This document shows, piece by piece, positions 16,353 to 24,088 of a stretch of 64,000 bases of DNA. Made by a program: the position numbers and the translations under genes. Numbering within the stretch: position 1 is the first letter of the stretch; the number at the start of each line of letters is the position of its first letter. The notes under the pieces were generated by a model. That model was not told the origin of the DNA, did no database searches, and saw only the letters and a list, made by a program, of their open reading frames with translations. Source of the stretch: Lachnospiraceae bacterium (lineage in GTDB: Bacteria; Bacillota; Clostridia; Lachnospirales; Lachnospiraceae); assembly GCA_022845895.1 (NCBI GenBank), contig AP025573.1, positions 902,501-966,500 of the forward strand, given 5' to 3'.

Positions 16353-18343
16353 TGACCCCTATATATAACCATAGTAGAGAGCCGGATGGAGCCGGAAGAG
16401 ATACACCAGATCCGCAGACTCTTACCCTGGGTAGTCTCTTTGACGGCTCCGGTGGTTTCCCGTTAGGCGGCTTGCTCTCCGGCATTACCCCGGTGTGGGC
16501 TTCAGAGATTGAGCCGTTCCCCATCCGGGTGACCACAAAACGGCTGCCGTTTATGAAGCATTATGGTGATGTCTCCCGGATGGACGGCGGGAAGATCGAG
16601 CCGGTGGACATCATCACCTTCGGCAGCCCTTGCCAGGACATGAGCATCGCGGGCCGGCGGGAAGGTCTGGACGGCTCCCGCTCCAGCCTTTTCTACGAAG
16701 CCGTCCGGATCGTAAAAGAAATGAGGTGTGCAACCGATGGCAGATATCCAAGGTATATCGTTTGGGAGAATGTCCCCGGCGCATTCAGCTCCAATAAGGG
16801 CGCGGACTTCCAATCCGTCCTCGAAGAGATCTGCTCGGCCAAAGGATACAAGATTGATCCTGCTCGACCTGCGAAGTGGCCAGCCGCCGGGGAGATCGTG
16901 GCAGACGATTTCAGTCTCGCATGGCGGGTATTTGATGCACAGTACTGGGGAGTCCCCCAACGCAGAAAACGCATCTACCTTGTCGCAGATTTTGCAGGCG
17001 GGAGTGCCGGAAAAATACTATTTGAGTCCGAAGGCGTGTCTGGGTATACTCCGCAGGGCTTCCGCCCGTGGCAAGGAGCTGCCGGAGCTTTTAAGGAAGG
17101 CGCTGGAGCGTCAGGCTGCGTCTGCTTAAACGACCAGGGCGGCAGTCGCATGGATGTGACGGAGGATGTTGCGGCAACGCTCCGGGCGGAAAACCACGGG
17201 CATCCTCCCTGCGTGATGGGAGCTGCCGGATTCTGCACCGAGCATTCCGCACAGGCGAGGGGCATCGGGTATAGGGAGGAAACCTCGCCCACCCTCCGTG
17301 CTGGGACGGTGCCGGCAGCGGTCTATGAGAACCATAGCCAGGACACCAGATACACCGGCCCGCTGGAGACGGCTCCCACGGTCAACGCCACCTACGGCAT
17401 GGGCGGGAACAACCAGCCTTTTGTGGTGGAGACGCCCAAGACGCTGAAGATCCGCTCCGGCTGTGAGGGCGGAGGCAAGGGCGCGCTGATCCAGGATAAT
17501 AAATCCGCCACGCTGGGCTGCAACAATGACCAGACGGTATTCGTGCCGTTCGTGAAAGGCACCCGGCCACACTCTCCCGCAGAGGGGCAGCAGTGGAAAG
17601 CCTCCGATGTGGCGAACACGCTGAATACCTACGATGTGGGCGAGACCCGGTGCAATGAACTGGCGGTCAAAGTATATGGCATCTGCTCCAAGGACAGCAA
17701 CGCCATGAAATCCGATAATCCCAAGAGCGGCTTCTACGAAGCGGAAACTTCCAGATGCCTGGATGCGAACGGCGGCAATCCTACCTGCAACCAGGGCGGA
17801 ATGGCTGTGGTGGCCCTGCAGGGTTCCATGATTGGCAGGGCGGACAAGAACGGTCCCCAGGGCAGCGGTGTGAATGAGGATGTGTCCTTTACACTGGATG
17901 CTGCCGACCGCCATGCGGTGGCTTACTGCATGACCACCGGCATTTACACCCAGGCATTGGAGGAGCAGTCCCCGACCTTGATGGCAAGGGACTATAAGGA
18001 CCCGCCTGTGGTAAACGAGACCGAGCCGGAGTACATCGTCCGCAGGCTGACGCCCACCGAATGTGCCAGACTGCAGGGGTTCCCGGACTGGTGGTGCGCC
18101 GGGCTTGGAACAGACGAGCCGACCGAGGATGAGATTGAGTTCTGGACAGCGGTGTTTGAGACACACCGTTCCGTCATGGGGACGTCCTCCAAGCCAAAGA
18201 GACGAAACCAGATCGTCAAGTGGCTGAGGAATCCCCATTCCGACAGTGCGGAATATAAAATGTGGGGCAACGGCGTAGCGCTCCCCAACGTCTATTTCGT
18301 GCTTTCCGGGATCGTGTACTATGCACAGTTTCCGGAAGGATAA
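16352..18343 (+). CDS. DNA (cytosine-5-)-methyltransferase with repeat-rich insert
   Basis: A 663-residue C5 methyltransferase. Motif I is LGSLFDGSGGFPLGG (26-40), the catalytic PCQ is in FGSPCQDMSIAG (90-101, Cys94), and motif VI is VWENVPGAFSS (138-148). The conserved end (LTPTECARLQGFPDWW, later MWGNGVALP) is far downstream because about 300 residues are inserted. This insert consists of at least eight degenerate units of the form (S/A)-x-TL-x-A ... VV, for example SPTLRAG, APTVNATYGMGG, SATLGCN, SFTLDAAD and SPTLMARD. The insert covers the target-recognition region. Confidence 0.93.
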   Translation: MTPIYNHSREPDGAGRDTPDPQTLTLGSLFDGSGGFPLGGLLSGITPVWASEIEPFPIRVTTKRLPFMKHYGDVSRMDGGKIEPVDIITFGSPCQDMSIAGRREGLDGSRSSLFYEAVRIVKEMRCATDGRYPRYIVWENVPGAFSSNKGADFQSVLEEICSAKGYKIDPARPAKWPAAGEIVADDFSLAWRVFDAQYWGVPQRRKRIYLVADFAGGSAGKILFESEGVSGYTPQGFRPWQGAAGAFKEGAGASGCVCLNDQGGSRMDVTEDVAATLRAENHGHPPCVMGAAGFCTEHSAQARGIGYREETSPTLRAGTVPAAVYENHSQDTRYTGPLETAPTVNATYGMGGNNQPFVVETPKTLKIRSGCEGGGKGALIQDNKSATLGCNNDQTVFVPFVKGTRPHSPAEGQQWKASDVANTLNTYDVGETRCNELAVKVYGICSKDSNAMKSDNPKSGFYEAETSRCLDANGGNPTCNQGGMAVVALQGSMIGRADKNGPQGSGVNEDVSFTLDAADRHAVAYCMTTGIYTQALEEQSPTLMARDYKDPPVVNETEPEYIVRRLTPTECARLQGFPDWWCAGLGTDEPTEDEIEFWTAVFETHRSVMGTSSKPKRRNQIVKWLRNPHSDSAEYKMWGNGVALPNVYFVLSGIVYYAQFPEG

Positions 18344-18368
18344 ATTGGCTTCTATTCTACAGAGAAAT

Positions 18369-18443
18369 GTGCGAAAACCGCTTGCTATTTCAAGGGTTCA
18401 GAGTGATATATGTACCTACCAAAAACAAAGGAGGTTTTCGCAC
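18369..18443 (+). promoter_or_regulatory. promoter plus inverted repeat covering the ribosome binding site
   Basis: TTGCTA (18382-18387), 18 nt, ATATAT (18406-18411) form a promoter-like site. GTGCGAAAACC (18369-18379) is exactly inverted at 18433-18443, ending on the base before ATG 18444 and overlapping AAAGGAGG. A transcript from further upstream could hide the ribosome binding site, while one from this promoter lacks the left arm. Confidence 0.55.
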
Positions 18444-19163
18444 ATGGAAATCAGATACAATGTGACGGGCGCCAAGCGCAAGGAACTGGTAAAAGTTATC
18501 GCCAATGCCACAGGCGCCAGGGCGGAATACAAGTTCATGCCCACCTGCAATTATGAGATTGATTATTTCACGGTCACCAAGGATGGAACGCTCCTCTTTG
18601 ATGACCGTGCCGACAGCGAGGAAGTCGAGCGGGTGCTGGAAGCCATCGCAGCCGCTGGCTTTGAATGTGAGCCGCAGGACTGCGGTGAACAGCCCTCCAG
18701 GGAGGAAACCAAGGAAGCGGCAGAATCCGCCGACACTGCGCCACAGGGCGAACCTGTGGGGCTTACGGTGGAAATTCCGCTCGACAAGGTGGCGGTGGGC
18801 AACCTTACCAAGCTGCTGGACGCCAAAGGGAATCTGATACGGAAAGCCCTGGGCATCACCGACCTTCACATTGAGGTGCTGGACGACCGGGTGGCGTTCC
18901 CCTGGTTCGCTCAGGTAGATGCGGATTCCTCAGCCGCCTACACCCACTTTATTTCCGCACTTTGCGAGATGAGCCGGAATGCCAAGCGGGTGACAGCGAC
19001 CGAGAAACCGGTGGAGAATGAGAAATACGCCTTCCGGTGTTTTCTCCTGCGGCTGGGATTCATCGGCAGCGAATATAAAGCGGAGCGCAAGATCCTGCTG
19101 AAGAACCTGACCGGTTCATCCGCTTTCAAGAACGGGGGTGTGGGCCATGAAGTTTCCGAGTAG
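18444..19163 (+). CDS. phage virulence-related-type protein of unknown function
   Basis: A 239-residue protein. The N-terminal domain (MEIRYNVTGAKRKELVKVIA) is followed by an acidic linker around residues 80-110 and a second domain (VEIPLDKVAVGNLTKLLDAK). The last 40 residues (LLRLGFIGSEYKAERKILLK, NLTGSSAFKNG) closely match the end of the amidoligase at 19829-20779 (LLRLGFIGGEFATARDFLTR, NLTGDTAFRHG), so the two share a C-terminal module. Annotation pipelines often label relatives as virulence-related protein without evidence. ATG 18444 has GGAGG 9 nt upstream. Confidence 0.75.
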   Translation: MEIRYNVTGAKRKELVKVIANATGARAEYKFMPTCNYEIDYFTVTKDGTLLFDDRADSEEVERVLEAIAAAGFECEPQDCGEQPSREETKEAAESADTAPQGEPVGLTVEIPLDKVAVGNLTKLLDAKGNLIRKALGITDLHIEVLDDRVAFPWFAQVDADSSAAYTHFISALCEMSRNAKRVTATEKPVENEKYAFRCFLLRLGFIGSEYKAERKILLKNLTGSSAFKNGGVGHEVSE

Positions 19164-19383
19164 AGAAATCGTGGAGCGCATCCGCCGGGAATATCCTGCC
19201 GGCACCCGTGTGGAACTGGTGCGGATGGATGATGTGCAGGCTCCGCCTGCCGGTACAAAAGGCACCGTCAAAGGTGTGGATGACACCGGTTCCCTTCTCA
19301 TGCGCTGGGACAATGGCAGCGGCCTGAACGTGGTCTATGGGGAGGATATTGTGAGAAAGGTGGGTGACCGCCGTGCCAAATAA
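19147..19383 (+). CDS. DUF4314-like small protein
   Basis: A 78-residue protein with an SH3-like pattern: YPAGTRVELVRMDD, PPAGTKGTVKGVDD, GSLLMRWDNGSGLNVVYGED. It resembles DUF4314 proteins, common next to amidoligase genes in Clostridia prophages. It overlaps the previous gene by 17 nt and the next by about 11 nt. Confidence 0.75.
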   Translation: MKFPSREIVERIRREYPAGTRVELVRMDDVQAPPAGTKGTVKGVDDTGSLLMRWDNGSGLNVVYGEDIVRKVGDRRAK

Positions 19384-19690
19384 CATTCTGAAGGACTTCT
19401 TCTATGGGAACATCAATCCGAATGAAAAGCAGTTTGACCGTAATTCGGAGTATGGAAAAGCTGCTGCCGGTCTGGCTGATGAAGAAGAAAAGCTCCGATC
19501 CATGCTGAATCAGGAAGCAGCCACAGTCCTCGATAAGATGATTTGCCTACAAGCCGCCATTGCGGGCATGACCGCTGAGGAGTACTTCATCGATGGGCTG
19601 CGGACGGGATTCCGCCTGGCTCTTGCTATCCTTGATGAGGAGGAAAACGGCCTTCTCAAGCCAATATCGGATGGCGGCAAACAGCCATAA
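19373..19690 (+). CDS. DUF6809-like hypothetical protein
   Basis: A roughly 105-residue helical protein with the conserved opening ILKDFFYGNINPNEKQF and a FIDGLRTGFRLALAILDE core, as in DUF6809 proteins of Firmicutes prophages. GTG at 19373 or 19364 could be the start; neither has an ideal ribosome binding site, and coupling to the overlapping upstream gene is likely. Function unknown. Confidence 0.65.
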   Translation: MPNNILKDFFYGNINPNEKQFDRNSEYGKAAAGLADEEEKLRSMLNQEAATVLDKMICLQAAIAGMTAEEYFIDGLRTGFRLALAILDEEENGLLKPISDGGKQP

Positions 19691-19772
19691 ACTACACAAT
19701 ATCTTGCGGTCATCTTTGTGTAGTATATTATCGGAAATGGCCTTGCTATTATCCTCTTTTAGAGCGAATATG
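19691..19772 (+). promoter_or_regulatory. inverted repeat and promoter upstream of amidoligase
   Basis: ACTACACAA (19691-19699) is exactly inverted at 19716-19724. Downstream lie TTGCTA (19743-19748), 18 nt, AATATG (19767-19772). The spacer end TTTTAGAGCG closely matches those of the sites at 18382 and 41708. Confidence 0.5.
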
Positions 19773-19828
19773 TGTACACCGAAAGGGAAAACACACAGCC
19801 GCAAGGCAGAAAAACGGAGGATTTCAGA

Positions 19829-20779
19829 ATGAACGAGAAAACAGCAAGGCAGATTGCAGAGATGAAGAACCAGACCATCGGGGTCGAGGTCGAGATGAAC
19901 AGCATCACCCGCCAGAAGGCAGCGAAGGTTGCCGCCGCCTACTTCGGCACAGGCAGATACGAGAACACTGCCGGCCGCAACGGCTACAGCACCTGGTCGG
20001 CCTGGGACGCACAGGGGCGCGAGTGGAAATTCCAGAAGGACGTTTCCATCGCAGGGCCGGACGAGCAGAAATGCGAACTGGTCACCCCGATCCTGACCTA
20101 CGGGGATATCGAAACCCTGCAGGAGCTTTGCAGGCAGCTCAGACACGCAGGAGCGAAAAGCGACGCCTCCAGAGGATGCGGAGTCCACATCCACATCGGA
20201 GCGCAGGGCCACACACCGCAGAGCCTTCGGAACCTCGCCAACATCATGGCGAGCCACGAGAGCCTGATCGCAGAAGCTCTGAAGCTCGACCGCAGCCGCA
20301 TGAGCCGCTACTGCCGCACGGTAGACCCAAACTTCCTCGCCAAGGTCAACAGCAGAAAGCCCAAGACGATGGCACAGCTTGCGGACATCTGGTACACCAG
20401 CCACGGCGCAAGCTACGGCAGGAGCCACCACTACAACGACAGCCGCTACCATATGCTCAACCTTCACGCCACCTTTACCAAAGGTACGGTCGAGTTCAGG
20501 CTCTTCCAGTTTGACGAGCCGACCGCAGAGCGTCGAGGCGGCATCCATGCCGGACAGCTCAAAAGCTACATTCAGCTTTGCCTGGCCCTGAGCCAGATGG
20601 CGAAGGATGTGCGGACGGCAAGCCCCAAACCCCAGCAGAACGAAAACCCCAAATACGCCATGAGAACCTGGCTCCTCCGCCTGGGCTTCATCGGTGGGGA
20701 GTTTGCAACGGCCAGAGATTTCCTGACCCGCAACCTGACTGGGGACACCGCCTTCCGGCACGGCAGAGCCGCCGCTTGA
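19829..20779 (+). CDS. putative amidoligase (COOH-NH2 ligase fold)
   Basis: A 316-residue protein of the phage amidoligase family related to gamma-glutamylcysteine ligase. Motifs are IGVEVEMNSI (residues 17-26), a CELVTPIL strand (metal-binding glutamate), GCGVHIHIGA and TVEFRLFQF. Known family analysis links such enzymes with AIG2-type cyclotransferases, and one is encoded next (20877). The substrate could be a peptide, a modified nucleotide or a protein; this is not visible. The C-terminal 40 residues match those of the protein at 18444-19163. ATG 19829 has CGGAGG 8 nt upstream. Confidence 0.85.
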   Translation: MNEKTARQIAEMKNQTIGVEVEMNSITRQKAAKVAAAYFGTGRYENTAGRNGYSTWSAWDAQGREWKFQKDVSIAGPDEQKCELVTPILTYGDIETLQELCRQLRHAGAKSDASRGCGVHIHIGAQGHTPQSLRNLANIMASHESLIAEALKLDRSRMSRYCRTVDPNFLAKVNSRKPKTMAQLADIWYTSHGASYGRSHHYNDSRYHMLNLHATFTKGTVEFRLFQFDEPTAERRGGIHAGQLKSYIQLCLALSQMAKDVRTASPKPQQNENPKYAMRTWLLRLGFIGGEFATARDFLTRNLTGDTAFRHGRAAA

Positions 20780-20804
20780 AGGACACGCAGGAGTTAGCCT
20801 CCTG

Positions 20805-20842
20805 CCACCTTACTCCTGACCGCTTCGGCGGTCTTAAGGTGG
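20805..20842 (+). ncRNA. strong hairpin in the amidoligase-cyclotransferase gap
   Basis: CCACCTTA (20805-20812) pairs with TAAGGTGG (20835-20842), and GACCGC-TTCG-GCGGTC (20818-20833) closes it with a stable tetraloop. A second small stem GAAGGG/CCCCTTC follows before the ribosome binding site. No T-run is present, so a processing or stability element is more likely than a terminator. Confidence 0.55.
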
Positions 20843-20876
20843 TAGAAGGGTAACCCCTTCGGAAAGGATGGATACC

Positions 20877-21353
20877 ATGAAAGAAAAAAGATACTACATT
20901 GCTTATGGCAGCAACCTCAATGTCCCGCAGATGCGGATGCGCTGCCCTCACGCTACGATCCTCGGCACGGCAAATCTCAAAGGTTGGGAACTGTTGTTCA
21001 AGGGGAGCAAGACCGGCTCCTACCTCACGATCGAGGAATGCGCCGGCGGCACGGTTCCCGTGGTAATCTGGGAGGTGACGGCTGCGGATGAAGCCGCCCT
21101 CGACCGCTATGAGGGATTCCCCAATTTCTACTACAAAAGGGACATCTGGCTTCAGTACAAAGGCATCCGCACGGGGAAGCGCAGGACGGTGACAGCTTTT
21201 GCCTACATAATGCATGAGGACAGGCCGATTGGGATTCCAAGCAATCTCTACATGAGGATTTGCCTGGAAGGGTACGACACCTTCTGCTTTGATAAAAACG
21301 TCCTGGTTGACGCCTACGATAAATGCAGGGAGGTATGCGGATATGAAGGATAA
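20877..21353 (+). CDS. gamma-glutamylcyclotransferase-like (AIG2/GGACT) protein
   Basis: A 158-residue protein with the family signature YYIAYGSNLN at the N-terminus, PVVIWEVTAADEAALDRYEG (the catalytic-type glutamate region) and FYYKRDIWLQ. Such enzymes cleave gamma-glutamyl amides to form pyroglutamate; coupled to an amidoligase it could remove or edit the product. ATG 20877 is preferred over 20868 because AAAGGA lies at proper distance. Confidence 0.88.
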   Translation: MKEKRYYIAYGSNLNVPQMRMRCPHATILGTANLKGWELLFKGSKTGSYLTIEECAGGTVPVVIWEVTAADEAALDRYEGFPNFYYKRDIWLQYKGIRTGKRRTVTAFAYIMHEDRPIGIPSNLYMRICLEGYDTFCFDKNVLVDAYDKCREVCGYEG

Positions 21354-21555
21354 TGATGTGAGCCGGATGGCGGTCTGCCCCCTGTGCGGCAGGGCCTACC
21401 ACGGCGCTCCGGCGCTTTCCAGAGAGGACAACGAAACGCTTATCTGCCCGGACTGCGGAACAAGACAGGCACTCCAGTCCATCGGAGTGAAGCCGTCTGA
21501 GCAGGAGCAGATTCTTGAAACGATCCACCGGCATATGGGAAGACCGCCTGGTTGA
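21343..21555 (+). CDS. small zinc-ribbon protein
   Basis: A 71-residue protein with two CxxC pairs, CPLCGRAYHG and CPDCGTRQA, forming a probable zinc ribbon, followed by a helix (SEQEQILETIHRHM). It overlaps the cyclotransferase stop by 11 nt, so it belongs to the amidoligase unit. Function unknown. Confidence 0.7.
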   Translation: MKDNDVSRMAVCPLCGRAYHGAPALSREDNETLICPDCGTRQALQSIGVKPSEQEQILETIHRHMGRPPG

Positions 21556-21579
21556 AAACTAACAATTTTCCTGTATAAT
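21552..21579 (+). promoter_or_regulatory. sigma-A promoter of cargo hydrolase
   Basis: TTGAAA (21552-21557), 16 nt, TATAAT (21574-21579). It lies 52 nt before the start of the hydrolase and marks it as an independently expressed gene. Confidence 0.7.
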
Positions 21580-21630
21580 AAAGATGTCTTGATAGAGACA
21601 AATCGGAAATTGGCAGTGAGGTGAGGCAAG

Positions 21631-22377
21631 TTGCAATACAAAGAATACGGTAAACAGAATCGAGATGTGATTATTCTTCTGCATGGCGGCGGCTTGTCAT
21701 GGTGGAATTACCGAGAAGTGTCCGAACGACTTCAAAATGATTTTCGGATAATTATCCCGATATTGGATGGTCACGCAGGAAGCGATGAAAATTTCACAAC
21801 AATCGAAGACAATGCCGCTGAAATCATTTCTTTTATTGATAGGAACTTTGGAGGTTCGGTATTGCTGATTGGCGGGTTATCTCTCGGCGGTCAAATATTA
21901 CTTGAAATGTTATCTCGGCGAAAAGACCTTTGCCGTTTTGCAATGGTCGAGAGCGCAGCGGTTATTCCATCCAAGCTAACTTATTCGTTGATTAAGCCGG
22001 CATTTGGAAGCTGTTATGAGTTGATTCGGCAAAAATGGTTTTCTAAACTGCAATTTCGTTCACTTCGAATGAAGCCGGAACTTTTCAATGACTATTATCA
22101 AGATACTTGCGGCATTACGAAGCAAAATATGATTGCGTTCTTACAAGAAAGTTCTATGTATTTCATGAAGAAGTCTCTTGGAGAGTGTGTGGCAGAAATC
22201 CATTTGTTTGTCGGGGAGCGGGAAAACAAACGTATCTTGCTTTCTGCAAGAAAGCTGCATGAAACCCTGGAAAAAAGCAGCTTAAATGTCCTTCCAGCTA
22301 TGTATCATGGAGAGTTTTCCATCAACCATGCCGATCTCTATGTAAAAGAATTGTGTGCCATTGTTAAACAGCATTAA
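21631..22377 (+). CDS. alpha/beta hydrolase (prophage cargo)
   Basis: A 248-residue alpha/beta hydrolase: oxyanion-hole region LLHGGGLSWWNYR near residue 17, nucleophile elbow GGLSLGGQ (near residue 90) and a late histidine at NHAD. It could act on small esters or lactones; the substrate is unknown. The gene has its own promoter and terminator, is visibly more AT-rich than its neighbours and splits the two terminase genes, so it looks like a moron expressed from the lysogen. The start is TTG with GTGAGG upstream. Confidence 0.8.
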   Translation: MQYKEYGKQNRDVIILLHGGGLSWWNYREVSERLQNDFRIIIPILDGHAGSDENFTTIEDNAAEIISFIDRNFGGSVLLIGGLSLGGQILLEMLSRRKDLCRFAMVESAAVIPSKLTYSLIKPAFGSCYELIRQKWFSKLQFRSLRMKPELFNDYYQDTCGITKQNMIAFLQESSMYFMKKSLGECVAEIHLFVGERENKRILLSARKLHETLEKSSLNVLPAMYHGEFSINHADLYVKELCAIVKQH

Positions 22378-22414
22378 CTTCCAGTTTATTGAATGAAAGC
22401 AAAAAAACTTTATC

Positions 22415-22446
22415 AGCATCGGTTAGAAATAGCCGGTGCTATTTTT
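22415..22446 (+). terminator. terminator after cargo hydrolase
   Basis: AGCATCGG (22415-22422) pairs with CCGGTGCT (22433-22440), followed by ATTTTT. Confidence 0.75.
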
Positions 22447-22469
22447 ATGCCATTTTGGAGGTGGTGTCC

Positions 22470-24071
22470 ATGCGGAAGCTGAAAAAATACAAGCCCACCA
22501 GGTTTATGGCGAAGACCTCGCACTACGATAAGGACGCCGCCGACTATGCGGTGATGTTCATCGAGTCCCTCTGCCACACCAAGGGCACCTGGGCGGGAAA
22601 GCCCTTTGAACTGATCGACTGGCAGGAGCAGATCATCCGTGACCTGTTCGGCGTGTTAAAGCCCAACGGCTACCGGCAGTTCAATACGGCATACATTGAA
22701 ATCCCCAAGAAACAGGGCAAGTCCGAGCTTGCCGCCGCTGTGGCGCTCCTGCTCCTCTGCGGGGATGGTGAGGAACGGGCCGAGGTGTATGGCTGCGCCG
22801 CCGACCGTAACCAGGCAAAGATTGTGTTTGATGTGGCGGTGGATATGGTGCGGTTCTGTCCGGCACTCTCCAAACGGGTAAAGATTCTGGAGTCCCAGAA
22901 GAAGATCACCTACCTGCCCACCAACAGCTCCTACCAGGTGCTTTCGGCGGATGTGGCGAACAAGCACGGTTTCAATACCCACGGCGTGATCTTCGATGAG
23001 CTGCACACCCAGCCCAACCGGAAACTCTTTGACGTCATGCTCCAGGGCTCCGGGGATGCCCGGATGCAGCCGCTGTATTTCCTGATCACCACAGCGGGCA
23101 ACGACACCAACTCCATTTGCTACGAGGTACACCAGAAAGCTATTGACATCGCAGAGGGGCGAAAGGTCGATCCCACCTTCTACTCTGTCATTTACGGCGC
23201 TGCCGAGGATGAGGACTGGACGGACCCCAAGGTCTGGAAGAAGGCAAACCCCTCCCTCGGTATTACGGTGGGTATTGATAAGGTCAAAGCCGCCTGTGAA
23301 TCCGCCCAGCAGAATCCTGGCGAGGAGAACGCTTTCCGGCAGCTCCGGCTGAACCAGTGGGTGAAGCAGTCTGTCCGCTGGATGCCGATGGACAAGTGGG
23401 ACGCCTGTGCATTCCCAGTTTCCGAGGATGATCTGGAGGGGCGCATCTGCTACGGCGGGCTGGATCTTTCATCCACCACAGACATCACGGCTTTTGTGCT
23501 GGTGTTCCCGCCGCTGGATGAGGAAGATAAATACTACATCCTTCCATACTTCTGGATACCGGAAGAAACCCTTGACCTCCGCGTCCGGCGCGACCATGTC
23601 CCCTATGACCTGTGGGAACGCCAGGGAACGCTGATGACTACCGAGGGAAATGTGGTCCATTACGGCTACATCGAGAAATTCATCGAACAGTTGGGCGAGC
23701 GGTTCAATATCCGGGAAATCGCCTTTGACCGCTGGGGCGCTGTACAGATGGTGCAGAACCTGGAGGGCATGGGCTTTACGGTGGTTCCCTTCGGGCAGGG
23801 CTTTAAGGATATGTCCCCGCCGACCAAGGAACTGATGAAGCTGGTGCTGGAGGAGAAAATCGCCCACGGCGGACACCCGGTGCTGCGGTGGATGATGGAC
23901 AACATCTTCATCCGTACCGACCCGGCCGGCAACATCAAGGCGGACAAGGAAAAATCCACAGAGAAGATTGACGGTGCAATCGCCACCATCATGGGGCTTG
24001 ACCGGGCAATTCGCTGTGGCAACGATACGGGAGCTTCGGTTTATGACAGCCGGGGCCTTTTGTTTATCTGA
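22470..24071 (+). CDS. terminase large subunit
   Basis: A 533-residue packaging motor of the Terminase_1 type. The ATPase part has a Walker A-like IPKKQGKSE (78-86) and Walker B VIFDELHT (173-180). The C-terminal RNase H-like nuclease starts at GGLDLSSTTDITAF and continues with FDRWGAVQM and a DGAIATIMGLDRA end. ATG 22470 is chosen because TGGAGGTGG precedes it; the longer frame starts in the terminator of the hydrolase. Confidence 0.95.
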   Translation: MRKLKKYKPTRFMAKTSHYDKDAADYAVMFIESLCHTKGTWAGKPFELIDWQEQIIRDLFGVLKPNGYRQFNTAYIEIPKKQGKSELAAAVALLLLCGDGEERAEVYGCAADRNQAKIVFDVAVDMVRFCPALSKRVKILESQKKITYLPTNSSYQVLSADVANKHGFNTHGVIFDELHTQPNRKLFDVMLQGSGDARMQPLYFLITTAGNDTNSICYEVHQKAIDIAEGRKVDPTFYSVIYGAAEDEDWTDPKVWKKANPSLGITVGIDKVKAACESAQQNPGEENAFRQLRLNQWVKQSVRWMPMDKWDACAFPVSEDDLEGRICYGGLDLSSTTDITAFVLVFPPLDEEDKYYILPYFWIPEETLDLRVRRDHVPYDLWERQGTLMTTEGNVVHYGYIEKFIEQLGERFNIREIAFDRWGAVQMVQNLEGMGFTVVPFGQGFKDMSPPTKELMKLVLEEKIAHGGHPVLRWMMDNIFIRTDPAGNIKADKEKSTEKIDGAIATIMGLDRAIRCGNDTGASVYDSRGLLFI

Positions 24072-24088
24072 AAGGACGGTGATTCGAT

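Noticed and set aside
17126..18238. A 370-codon minus-strand frame
   Set aside because: Antisense to the repeat insert of the C5 methyltransferase; low-complexity product, no ribosome binding site.
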